Source: Salinicola aestuarinus (GTDB taxonomy: Bacteria > Pseudomonadota > Gammaproteobacteria > Pseudomonadales > Halomonadaceae). From it: a stretch of DNA of 47,925 nt. The stretch spans positions 69,904-117,828 of the forward strand of contig NZ_PZJP01000001.1 of assembly GCF_003206645.1 (NCBI RefSeq), given 5' to 3'. Each line of letters begins with the position of its first letter. The stretch's first letter is position 1. Below the pieces are notes generated by a model. It had not been told where the DNA came from. It saw only the letters and a program-made list of their open reading frames with translations, and ran no database searches. Positions 30,831 to 38,368 of this stretch are shown piece after piece. A program made the position numbers and the translations under genes.

Positions 30831-31781
30831 TCACTCGAAGACGATGCGCGGCACGTAGAACGACACCACCCAGTTGGGCTGATCGACGATTTCGCTGATG
30901 CGCAGGTCGCCGCAGACCGAACAGAGCATGTAGGCCTGCTCGGCCGGCATGTTGCGCGTCTTGACCAGCCAGTCGATCGCGCCCGAAAGCGCCTGGCGCG
31001 CGCCGCTCATCAAGTCGCTGCCGATCCCGGTAAAGACCTCGTAACCGGCAGCATCGAGATGCCGCGTGACCGGCCCCGGGGTCGAGAAGCGCGGCATTGC
31101 CAGTGGCGTCTGCTTGATGACATCCAGTGTCAGCGTGACGTCCATGGCGCTCTCGAGTGCGGTGCCACACACCTCGCCATCGCCCTGCGCCGCGTGAGTG
31201 TCACCGATCGAAAACAGTGCCCCCGCCACCTCCACTGGCAGATAGAGCGTGCAGCCGACGGTGATATCGCGGATATCGAGATTGCCGCCGACACGCCGCG
31301 GCGGGACGATCGAGTGCGTTCCGGATTCCGCGGGCGCGACGCCGATCGTCCCGGCGAAGGGCTTGAGCGGTACTCGCGCGTGTTCGCCGAACGCCGCCGG
31401 TGCCAGGGTCCGGGTATCGTACTGCCACAGCGCCAGGGCGGGCGTGACGAACTGATCCGCCAGCAGGCCGAAGCCGGGAATGTTGGCCGTCCAGCCGAAG
31501 CCGGACGGGGTGAACTCCTCGATCTTGACGCTCAGGATATCGCCCGGCTCCGCGCCATCGACGAAGATCGGCCCCGTGACCGGGTTGATCCGGTCGAACG
31601 GCATCGCGGCCACTGACTCCACGGTCGATCTCGCGGTGAAGTGGCCATCGGCGGAGTCCTTGCACTCGAAGCTCAGGGTGGTGCCGGGCGCGACGTGCGC
31701 GACCGGCGTGTTGGCGTTGTCCCAACCCAGATGCGAGTGATGACCATGAATGGTCTTGATCAGCCCGTTGTCACACATCAT
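30831..31781 (-). CDS. Acetamidase/formamidase family amidohydrolase
   Basis: 316 residues of the FmdA/AmdA family, which hydrolyses short amides such as formamide and acetamide to ammonia and the acid in the cytoplasm. Family marks: PGTTLSFECKDSADGHFT, GPIFVDGAEPGDILSVKI, FGWTANIPGFGLL, PPRRVGGNLDIRDITVGCTLYLPV and the strongly conserved GDTHAAQGDGEVCGTALE. ATG 31781 overlaps the stop of the binding-protein gene by 4 nt (ATGA); the next codon is also ATG. In this operon it would release ammonium from the imported amide. It is unrelated to the nitrilase-type AmiE that AmiC/AmiR control in Pseudomonas aeruginosa. Exact substrate is not known. Confidence 0.92.
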   Translation of the reverse strand: MMCDNGLIKTIHGHHSHLGWDNANTPVAHVAPGTTLSFECKDSADGHFTARSTVESVAAMPFDRINPVTGPIFVDGAEPGDILSVKIEEFTPSGFGWTANIPGFGLLADQFVTPALALWQYDTRTLAPAAFGEHARVPLKPFAGTIGVAPAESGTHSIVPPRRVGGNLDIRDITVGCTLYLPVEVAGALFSIGDTHAAQGDGEVCGTALESAMDVTLTLDVIKQTPLAMPRFSTPGPVTRHLDAAGYEVFTGIGSDLMSGARQALSGAIDWLVKTRNMPAEQAYMLCSVCGDLRISEIVDQPNWVVSFYVPRIVFE

Positions 31782-33394
31782 TTCACCCAGATGTAGTCGT
31801 AGTTGACTGGCACGTGAACCGGATCGACATAGAGGGCGTCGTCGCCACCCATTCGCGCCGAATGCACGGTGAAGCGTTTCTCGTTGAAGATCGGCACCCA
31901 GGGCGCATCGTCCATCGCGGTCGTGAAGATCTCACCCCATATTCTGGCCCGCTCCTCGCGCTGGTCCGGCTCGACCATGGCATTGGCTTCTTCGGCGCGA
32001 GCGTCGAGTTCCTCGTTGCAGTACCAGGCCCAGTTCCAGCCGCCCGGCACGGCACCCTCGCAGCCCAGGATCGGCCCCCAGAAGTTGGAGGGATCGGGGA
32101 AGTCGGCGATCCAGGCCATGCCGCCGGACCAGATCATCGGTGCCTGGCTCTGCTCACCGCCGGCCGCAATGACATTCGCCTGGGCCAGCGACTTGATCTC
32201 GGCCTGGACGCCGATCTGCGATAGATCCTGCTGGATTGCCTGGGCGATGCGCGGCTGCGGATCGGTATTCATCACGTAGAGTTCGGTCTCGAAACCGTCA
32301 CCGTAACCGGCCTCCTCGAGCAGCGCCCGCGCCTGTTCCACGTCGTAAGAAAGGCCTTCGTAATCGCTGTCGTAGCCCGGCATCGCGGGCGGCAGCGGCT
32401 GATTGGTCGGCGCCGCACGGCCATTGATGACCCGCACGATGCGCTCTTTGTTGATCGCCATGTTAATCGCCTGGCGAACCTTCAGATTGTCCAGCGGCGG
32501 TATCGTAACGTTCAGCGTCATGTAGCCGGTGTGCAGCTGATCGCCGATGACCATCAGCTTCTGGAACTCGGGGTCCTGTCGTGACTGCAGGAATTGAGCG
32601 GGCGGGATGCCGTCGCCGGCGATGTCGACCTCGCCACGCTGTAGCCGCAGCAGGGCCACATTGGGTTCCTGACCGATCTCGAAGTCGATCTGATCGATGT
32701 AGGGGATACCGTCGCGGTAGTAGTCCTCGTTTTTGACGAAGGTCAGACGCTGGCCGAGCGCCCAGTCGTCCAGCTTGAAGGCGCCGGTGCCCACCGGATG
32801 CTTGCCGAAGTCACGCCCCCACTCCTCGACGGCCTCCTTGGGAACCACCGACGCGAAGTTGAGTGCCATCAGATGCAGGAAGGTGGCGTCCGGGGCGCTC
32901 AGCGTGATCTCGACGGTGTAGTCGTCCGGCGTCGTGACCCCACTCAGCGTCGTGGCATCGCCGCTGGACACCGCATCGAAGCCGACGATCGAGGAGAAGA
33001 AGCCGGCGCCGGGGCTCTGCGTCTGCGGATTGATCGTGCGCTCCAGCGAGTACTTGACGTCAGCGGCGGTCATTTCACGACCGTTGTGAAACGTCACCCC
33101 CTCACGGAGATGGAAGGTGTAGGTCATGCCGTCATCGGAGATCTCGTAGCGCTCTGCGAGATCCGGCACCAGGTTGGTGGTCCCCGGCTCGTAGTCCATC
33201 AGGCCGTCGAAGAGCGACTTGATCATCGACCAGTTCTGCCAGTCGTAGCCGATGGCCGGATCCAGCGTCGCGACATCGTTCTGGTAGGTGACGATGACCT
33301 CGCCGCCCGGCTTGGGCGTTTCCTGTGCCTGAACGGCTCCGCTGATCGCGACCGCCATTGCCGTTAGTGCAAACCCCTTGAGAACCTTATGCAT
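31778..33394 (-). CDS. Periplasmic substrate-binding protein, family 5 (peptide/nickel/amide type)
   Basis: SBP_bac_5 protein of 538 residues. Signal peptide ends near SGAVQAQ (about 24). Typical markers: EVIVTYQNDVATLDPAIGYDWQN, then YTFHLREGVTFHNGREMTAADVKYSLER, and VRQAINMAINKERIVRVINGRA. The family binds di/oligopeptides, nickel, opines and other small solutes. Placement beside an amidase and AmiC/AmiR suggests an amide or amide-containing peptide. ATG 33394 has AAGGAAA 9 nt upstream. It lies 60 nt after the DppB-type permease. Confidence 0.93.
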   Translation of the reverse strand: MHKVLKGFALTAMAVAISGAVQAQETPKPGGEVIVTYQNDVATLDPAIGYDWQNWSMIKSLFDGLMDYEPGTTNLVPDLAERYEISDDGMTYTFHLREGVTFHNGREMTAADVKYSLERTINPQTQSPGAGFFSSIVGFDAVSSGDATTLSGVTTPDDYTVEITLSAPDATFLHLMALNFASVVPKEAVEEWGRDFGKHPVGTGAFKLDDWALGQRLTFVKNEDYYRDGIPYIDQIDFEIGQEPNVALLRLQRGEVDIAGDGIPPAQFLQSRQDPEFQKLMVIGDQLHTGYMTLNVTIPPLDNLKVRQAINMAINKERIVRVINGRAAPTNQPLPPAMPGYDSDYEGLSYDVEQARALLEEAGYGDGFETELYVMNTDPQPRIAQAIQQDLSQIGVQAEIKSLAQANVIAAGGEQSQAPMIWSGGMAWIADFPDPSNFWGPILGCEGAVPGGWNWAWYCNEELDARAEEANAMVEPDQREERARIWGEIFTTAMDDAPWVPIFNEKRFTVHSARMGGDDALYVDPVHVPVNYDYIWVK

Positions 33395-33454
33395 GTTGGC
33401 TTTTCCTTGTTGTGTCGATAGATACGCTTGCTACCGCATTGCCAGACTTCGTTG

Positions 33455-34381
33455 TTAGCTGTTCTTGACGTCGATGCGCGGATCGACGAGCAGCACGGCC
33501 AGATCGGCCACCAGATTGCCCAGCACGATGGCCACCGCCGACAGCGTGGTCACCCCGACGATGATCGGAATGTCCACCTGTTGAATCGCCTGCCAGGCGA
33601 GCTGACCGAGCCCCGGCCAGCCGAACACCGACTCCACCACCACCAGCCCGCTCATGAAGATGCCGATATCGATACCGATCATCGGAATCACCGGGATGAT
33701 CGCGTTGGGCAGTACATGCCGGAGCAGCACGCGAACCCGAGTCAGCCCCTTGGCACGCGCCGTGCGAATAAAGTCCTGATGCAGCACCTCGATCATCGAC
33801 GAACGCACCATGCGTGAGTACCAGCCGCTGCCCAGCACACCCAGCGTGATCGCCGGAAGCAGCAGGTGCTCGATTCCGCCGTAGCCGCCGAGCGGGAACC
33901 AGCCGAGTTTCACCGCAAAGAAGTAGAGCGCGAGCATGGCGGCGATGAAATGCGGCGACGAGACGCCGATGAACGAGAACGCCATCAGTGCACGGTCCAG
34001 CCCCGAGTTACGCTTGATCGCCGCGACAAGCCCCAGCGAAATACCGATCAGCAGCTCGAACCCGATACCGGCGGCCATGAGCTGTAGCGTGGGCCCGATA
34101 CGGGCCGCCATCAGATCGCTGACCTGGGAGCGCTGAACGTAGGAGCGCCCCAGATCGCCATGCAGCAGCTGCCAGAGGTAGCGCAGGTACTGCTCGTAGA
34201 AGGGCAGGTCCAGCCCCAGCTGATGGCGAATGTTGGCGACCACCTCCGGCGTGGCACTGCGCCCGGCGATCTGGCGCGCCGGGTCGGCGGGAATCAGGAA
34301 CAGCAGCAGATAGGTGATGAAGCTCACACCGAGCAGGATCAGTGCCGCGTAGAAAAGTCGCTTGGCGATGTACCAGGCCAT
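33455..34381 (-). CDS. DppB-type ABC transporter permease
   Basis: First permease of the operon's importer by family type; 308 residues, about six membrane segments. N-terminal signature FYAALILLGVSFITYLLLFLIPADPARQIAG, then LGLDLPFYEQYLRYLWQLLHGDLGRSYV, and the EAA loop ARAKGLTRVRVLLRHVLPNAIIPVI. ATG 34381 lies one base beyond the stop of the DppC-type gene, so the two permeases are coupled. Confidence 0.93.
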   Translation of the reverse strand: MAWYIAKRLFYAALILLGVSFITYLLLFLIPADPARQIAGRSATPEVVANIRHQLGLDLPFYEQYLRYLWQLLHGDLGRSYVQRSQVSDLMAARIGPTLQLMAAGIGFELLIGISLGLVAAIKRNSGLDRALMAFSFIGVSSPHFIAAMLALYFFAVKLGWFPLGGYGGIEHLLLPAITLGVLGSGWYSRMVRSSMIEVLHQDFIRTARAKGLTRVRVLLRHVLPNAIIPVIPMIGIDIGIFMSGLVVVESVFGWPGLGQLAWQAIQQVDIPIIVGVTTLSAVAIVLGNLVADLAVLLVDPRIDVKNS

Positions 34382-34382
34382 G

Positions 34383-35231
34383 TCAGAGTCTCCCCTTCAA
34401 CGTTGGGTCGAGCTCGTCGCGCAGGGCGTCGCCCACGAGATTGAAGCTCAGCGACAGTGCGACGATGGCGACACCCGGAAACAGCACCAGCCACAACGCC
34501 GAGGTGAAGTAGGTCTGACTCTCGAAGATGATGTTGCCCCAGCTCGGCATCGGCGGCTGCACGCCCACCCCCAGAAACGAGAGCGTGGCTTCCAGCAGCA
34601 CCGTGGTAGAGATACCGAGTGTTGCCCAGACCAGGATGGTCGGCAGCAGGTGGGGCAGCAGATGGGAAAGCAGGATGCGCAGCGAGCTGGCACCAATGGT
34701 CCGCTCTACCGCGACGAAATCCTTGGCCGCGATGGAGATCGTCTCCGAATAGATCACCCGCGCGATCTGCACCCAGTTCACCATGGCGATGACCAGCGCC
34801 ACGATCCACAGGCTGGGTCGCAGAATGGCGGCTAGCGCAATCGCCAGCAGCAGCGCCGGAAAGGACATCATCAGGTCGGTCAGACGCATTAGGATCGAGC
34901 CGGTCCAGCCGCGCACGAATCCCGCCGTGACGCCCACCAGAGTGCCGATAATCACGGCAATGCCGTTGGAGACGACGCCGATGATCAGCGACGTCCGCGC
35001 GCCGTAGATGATCCGGGACAGCAGATCACGGCCCAGCAGGTCCGTGCCAAAATAGAAATCGGCGTTGGGCGGCAGCGGCGCCCCCTCAAGGGTCAGGCCG
35101 TCGAAGAACTGACGAGTGGGATCGTAGGGGGCCAGCCAGGGGGCAAAGACAGCGGCGACCACCACGATCAGAATGAACAGCAGCGAGGCTGCCACGCTCT
35201 TGCGCTTGAGTAGCGCCATCAACAGATTCAT
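34383..35231 (-). CDS. DppC-type ABC transporter permease
   Basis: Second permease type, 282 residues. N-terminal cytoplasmic part and TM1, then APYDPTRQFFDGLTLEGAPLPPNADFYFGTDLLGRDLLSRIIYGARTSLIIGV, typical of DppC/OppC. EAA loop FVAVERTIGASSLRILLSHLLPHLLPTILV. ATG 35231 (MNLLMALLKRKSV) overlaps the amiR stop by 4 nt (ATGA). The upstream open frame to 35267 lies inside amiR. Confidence 0.93.
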   Translation of the reverse strand: MNLLMALLKRKSVAASLLFILIVVVAAVFAPWLAPYDPTRQFFDGLTLEGAPLPPNADFYFGTDLLGRDLLSRIIYGARTSLIIGVVSNGIAVIIGTLVGVTAGFVRGWTGSILMRLTDLMMSFPALLLAIALAAILRPSLWIVALVIAMVNWVQIARVIYSETISIAAKDFVAVERTIGASSLRILLSHLLPHLLPTILVWATLGISTTVLLEATLSFLGVGVQPPMPSWGNIIFESQTYFTSALWLVLFPGVAIVALSLSFNLVGDALRDELDPTLKGRL

Positions 35232-35818
35232 GAGGCTGCTCCTTCCTGCGGTCGCCGATCCCGGCACTGCTCTAACAGTCTCTCGGCCGCGTCCTCCAGT
35301 GTGAGCTGCGCGTCCATGGCCTCGCCGCGCAGCCGCTCGAAGGCCTGCGACTCATCGCACGACAACGCCACCATCAGCCTGGCCACCGCGCGCGCAATGG
35401 CGCCCTGAGCACTGAGGCGCTGCGCCAACTGATGATTCGCCGCCTCCAGTGCCACGGCCTGCTGCCGCAGCGCTTTCGCCATCGCCAGCGTCGTGTAGAC
35501 CGTGCTTTGAGTGATCGGCTTGTTAAGAATCGCCGTCGCCCCCAGCCGCACCGCGCGCTCAATCTGCGAAAGCGTCTGATGGTGCGTCATGGCGATGATC
35601 GGAATCCCCGCGCCGCGGACCCTGGCGAGCAATCGTTCGCTGTTGAAGTGATCGAGTTCGACGATCACGCCGCTGACCGCCTCCAGCGCACAGGGCGCAT
35701 CGTCGTCGACCGCCAGCGAGCGCAGTCCCAGGCGATCGAGACTTTTATTGAGCATTGTCAGCGAGCGGACCTCGCAATCGATCAGCAGCAGGTGAGGCAG
35801 GACGTCGCTGGCGCTCAT
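35228..35818 (-). CDS. amiR: AmiR-like ANTAR-domain transcription antiterminator
   Basis: RNA-binding positive regulator of 196 residues. N-terminal pseudo-receiver about 8-110 (LLLIDCEVRSLTMLNKSL) without the usual phospho-acceptor context, so control is likely by partner binding, as in AmiR. A coiled coil about 112-138 (ALRQQAVALEAANHQLAQRLSAQ) leads to the ANTAR three-helix domain about 135-188: IARAVARLMVALSCDESQAFERLRGEAM, then TLEDAAERLLE. In Pseudomonas, AmiC holds AmiR inactive until an amide binds, and free AmiR prevents termination in the target leader. Here amiC and amiR overlap by 4 nt, and a leader terminator precedes amiC. Confidence 0.93.
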   Translation of the reverse strand: MSASDVLPHLLLIDCEVRSLTMLNKSLDRLGLRSLAVDDDAPCALEAVSGVIVELDHFNSERLLARVRGAGIPIIAMTHHQTLSQIERAVRLGATAILNKPITQSTVYTTLAMAKALRQQAVALEAANHQLAQRLSAQGAIARAVARLMVALSCDESQAFERLRGEAMDAQLTLEDAAERLLEQCRDRRPQEGAAS

Positions 35819-36954
35819 TTCACTACCTTCAGGTCGGGCACGACCGGCGCGGGTGCCGCCAGATCGTGGAATCGCACCATCGAGGTGCCGGTCAGATAGG
35901 GGTCCGCCTCGATCGCGTTCGGCTGGCGATAAACGACCTCGAAGCGTCCCGCCTGCGCCTCGGCGATGTAGTTGGGTAACGTCAGATGATTGTTGTGCGA
36001 CTGCAGTGCCAGTCTTCCCAGCGGCGTCTCCTGCGGTCCGCGCTGAAGCCAGGTCAGCACCGCTTCGGGGTCATCATCGCCGATCGCTTCACAGGCGCGG
36101 GCAAGCAGCATCACCGCGGTATAGGCGCAGGTGTAGCAGCTCGAGAACCGCTGACCGTCGCCGCGCACGCGCTGCTGCGCACTGAAGGCGTTGCCGGGAA
36201 CGTCAAACCACGGGCCGCTGGAAAGCAGCCGAAGATGGCTCAAATGAGAAATCGCCGGCAGCTCGCATTCGGTGAAGTTGCAGCTGAGAACCGGCAACCG
36301 CCGTCCGACCCGGGCACAGGCGGTATTGAGCTGCTCGAGAAAGAAGTAGGAAGATTCGCCAAGCAGATTGTTGAGCACGAAATCGCTATCGCTGGCCAGA
36401 ATCTGCTCGATCAGAGTGGCGAAGTCGCTATCGCCGAAGTGGTAGTACTTCTCCCCGATGACCTCGCCCGCTGCGGCATCGATCAGTTCACGAGCGATAC
36501 GGTTGCTTTCCCAGCCCCACACATAGTTGGAGCCGATCAATACGCCCCGTTTGCCGTAGGCCCGCAGCACGTACTCGAGCAGAGGTACCAGGTTCTGATT
36601 GGGGCTTCCCCCCAGGTAGACCACACTTTCGCTGCACTCGAAGCCCTCGTAGGGGCTGGCGTACCAGAGCAGCGCCCCCGCCCGCTCAAGATCGGGAACG
36701 ATATCCTTGCGGCTCGCCGATGTGGTCGTCCCCACCACATGACGAACTCCCCGCCGGAGCAGCGACTCGACGCCATCGTGGTAAGCCTCGAGCTGGCCAC
36801 GGGGATCGGCTTCATGAACGACCAGGCGGACCCCTCCCGGCTGCCGATTGACCTCTTCCACGGCGCGCAAGGCCCCCTGTCGCGCGTGTCGACTAATGCG
36901 CTGGTAGGTGCCTGAAGTGGAGTAGAGCACCCCGATGGGTAATTCCAGTGTCAT
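35815..36954 (-). CDS. amiC: AmiC-like cytoplasmic amide sensor
   Basis: Periplasmic-binding-protein fold (Peripla_BP_5) of 379 residues without a signal peptide, beginning MTLELPIGVLYSTSGTYQRI. It is thus an intracellular sensor like P. aeruginosa AmiC rather than a transport protein. Shared features with AmiC: GALRAVEEVNRQPGGV, GVRHVVGTTTSASRKDIVPDLERAGALLWYASPYEGFE, YLGGSPNQNLVPLLEYVLRAYG, and LQSHNNHLTLPNYIAEA near the end. Upstream in-frame ATG 36963 and TTG 36969 are possible, but 36954 has GTGGAT about 9 nt before it. An intrinsic terminator lies directly upstream, and the ATG falls within 15 nt of its T tract. The ligand is likely a short amide or urea; this is inference. Confidence 0.92.
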   Translation of the reverse strand: MTLELPIGVLYSTSGTYQRISRHARQGALRAVEEVNRQPGGVRLVVHEADPRGQLEAYHDGVESLLRRGVRHVVGTTTSASRKDIVPDLERAGALLWYASPYEGFECSESVVYLGGSPNQNLVPLLEYVLRAYGKRGVLIGSNYVWGWESNRIARELIDAAAGEVIGEKYYHFGDSDFATLIEQILASDSDFVLNNLLGESSYFFLEQLNTACARVGRRLPVLSCNFTECELPAISHLSHLRLLSSGPWFDVPGNAFSAQQRVRGDGQRFSSCYTCAYTAVMLLARACEAIGDDDPEAVLTWLQRGPQETPLGRLALQSHNNHLTLPNYIAEAQAGRFEVVYRQPNAIEADPYLTGTSMVRFHDLAAPAPVVPDLKVVK

Positions 36955-36967
36955 GATTTTCATCCAC

Positions 36968-37001
36968 AAAAAAAGCCCGGACGTCGAGGAGACATCCAGG
37001 C
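36968..37001 (-). terminator. Leader attenuator (intrinsic terminator) of the ami operon
   Basis: Minus strand: GCCTGGATGTC pairs over 11 positions (two G-U) with GACGTCCGGGC across loop TCCTC, followed by seven T. It lies before the first gene, not after an operon, so it must be bypassed for any expression. With AmiR encoded by the second gene, this is the expected antitermination target. Confidence 0.85.
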
Positions 37002-37010
37002 TTCATTGCC
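36999..37010 (-). promoter_or_regulatory. Candidate ANTAR hexaloop hairpin competing with the attenuator
   Basis: On the minus strand GGC-AATGAA-GCC forms a hairpin with a six-base loop with A at position 1 and G at position 4, the signature of ANTAR-bound loops. Its 3' arm GCC is the first triplet of the terminator's 5' arm, so the two structures exclude each other. The stem is only 3 bp before a mismatch. A second hairpin with a hexaloop (AAGAT-CTGTAA-ATCTT, 37039-37054) lies upstream, but its loop lacks A1/G4. Confidence 0.5.
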
Positions 37011-37202
37011 AAACGCCAATGGGCGCACTGTGCTGTTCAAGATTTACAGATCTTAGAGACCCGACTTGGTAATTAATCAATGAGAAAATCGGGCCATATT
37101 TTAAAAACTACATTAAAAACAGATATTTATTGTAAATAAAGGGCTCAATATGGCGGCGACGCCATCCTTTCATGCACCGTTTTAGATAGTTAATCGGCTC
37201 TG

Positions 37203-37219
37203 TGCACCAAAATAGAGCA
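37203..37219. promoter_or_regulatory. Putative NtrC binding site upstream of the ami operon
   Basis: TGCACCAAAATAGAGCA differs by one base from the ntrB-upstream site (TGCACCAAAATAGCGCA) and keeps the 7-3-7 layout. It is about 200 bp upstream of the attenuator and 134 bp before ompW. I find no good sigma-54 promoter on either strand nearby, so which gene it serves and how is open. Confidence 0.55.
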
Positions 37220-37352
37220 ATTCCGGATGCATCGAGAGCGACCATTGCGACAAATAACCACATACTCCATAAGGTTATTCCGGCGTAGCCTGATCTCATC
37301 GCTACCGGCCAGCGCCGGTCGATAACAACGGGATGATCAAGGAAACGCCGCC

Positions 37353-37997
37353 ATGCCAGCACTGCCCCGCCGCTCTCTCATCGCTCTTTCGACCGTCGCT
37401 GCCCTTTTCGCCGCGGGATACCAGACCCCGGCTTTCGCCTACGGCGCGGGCGACTGGTTCACCCACATCGGTGTGGCCAAGGTGTCGCCCAAGAGCGATA
37501 ACGGCGATTTCGATGCCATCGGCGTCGACAAGATCGACGTCGACGACGAGAGTGGATTCGCCTTTACCCTGGGCTATCGCTTCCTCGACAACTGGGGCGT
37601 CGAGCTACTCGCCGCTCAGCGCTTCGAACATCAGGTCAATCTCGACGGCGCCAATATCGCCTCGACCAAGCACCTGCCGCCGACCCTGACGCTCCAGTAC
37701 TATCCGCTCGGCGGTACCGATGCATGGGTTCAGCCCTACGTCGGCGCCGGGGTCAACTACACCCACTTCTCCGACGAGAAGGTCGATGGCGGCAGCCTCG
37801 ACATGGACGATTCCTGGGGCGCCGCGGCGCAGCTCGGCGTCGATCTGCTCATCGACGAACACTGGTCGCTCAACGCCGCCGCCTGGTATCTCGACATCGA
37901 GTCCGACACCACGGCGACGATCGGTGGTGACTCCTACGACACCACGGTGAATATCGACCCGGTCGTCGTCATGGGCGGCATCGGCTACCGCTTCTAG
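37353..37997 (+). CDS. ompW: OmpW-family outer membrane protein
   Basis: Eight-stranded beta-barrel porin of the OmpW family, 214 residues. Signal peptide about 1-29 (ending TPAFA), then AYGAGDWFTHIGVAKVSPKSDNG, with the family stretch TLTLQYYPLGG, then DAWVQPYVGAGVNYTHFSDEKV, and a C-terminal Phe (GGIGYRF) for barrel assembly. The barrel carries small hydrophobic compounds across the outer membrane. ATG 37353 has AAGGAAA 8 nt upstream. It is divergent from the ami operon and shares its 398-bp regulatory gap. Confidence 0.95.
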   Translation: MPALPRRSLIALSTVAALFAAGYQTPAFAYGAGDWFTHIGVAKVSPKSDNGDFDAIGVDKIDVDDESGFAFTLGYRFLDNWGVELLAAQRFEHQVNLDGANIASTKHLPPTLTLQYYPLGGTDAWVQPYVGAGVNYTHFSDEKVDGGSLDMDDSWGAAAQLGVDLLIDEHWSLNAAAWYLDIESDTTATIGGDSYDTTVNIDPVVVMGGIGYRF

Positions 37998-38117
37998 CCC
38001 CGCCCGAGGGCGCCGGTTCCCGGCGTCCTCATCGCGCATTGTCGACTGGCGACGCACAGCTCGACCTGTCGTCGGTCATGACTTGTCAGTGATGAGCGCC
38101 CTAGCGCGCTTGCTTTC

Positions 38118-38143
38118 GGCCACCCCCTGGGGTGGCCTTTTTT
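38118..38143 (+). terminator. Intrinsic terminator after ompW
   Basis: GGCCACCCC/GGGGTGGCC stem with a very small loop, followed by six T. It lies 120 nt downstream of ompW. Confidence 0.85.
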
Positions 38144-38331
38144 CGTTGGCGCTTCGCGATGATCCGGGTAGGCGAGAGAGGCGAGCGTCTCGTCGGCCCC
38201 GCTGCCGATCGCACCCCGCTCAAGAGGGCGTCGCGATGGGCGATAACCTTGTTCAGCGCCTGGCACGGCGGTGGACAGCGGCGCGCTTTGATGTAACACT
38301 TCGCAGCCTAACTTTTATTCATTTATTGTGT

Positions 38332-38356
38332 CCCGCGAGTGCTCGTCACTCGCGGG
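38332..38356 (+). promoter_or_regulatory. Leader hairpin 12 nt before the FUSC gene
   Basis: Perfect 10-bp stem CCCGCGAGTG/CACTCGCGGG with loop CTCGT, followed by CTTTGGTTATTT and then the ATG at 38369. It occupies the ribosome-binding region. It may be an attenuator, a translation block, or a terminator for readthrough from ompW. Confidence 0.6.
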
Positions 38357-38368
38357 CTTTGGTTATTT

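Noticed and set aside
37141..37157. Sigma-54-like GG-N10-GC pattern on the plus strand upstream of ompW
   Set aside because: Apart from the spacing, the -24 and -12 elements do not match (GGGCT instead of GGCAC), and it lies upstream of the NtrC box.
37108..37362. Minus-strand 84-aa open frame between amiC and ompW
   Set aside because: It starts inside the ompW ribosome site/start, crosses the NtrC box and has no ribosome site of its own; codon use is unlike the neighbours.
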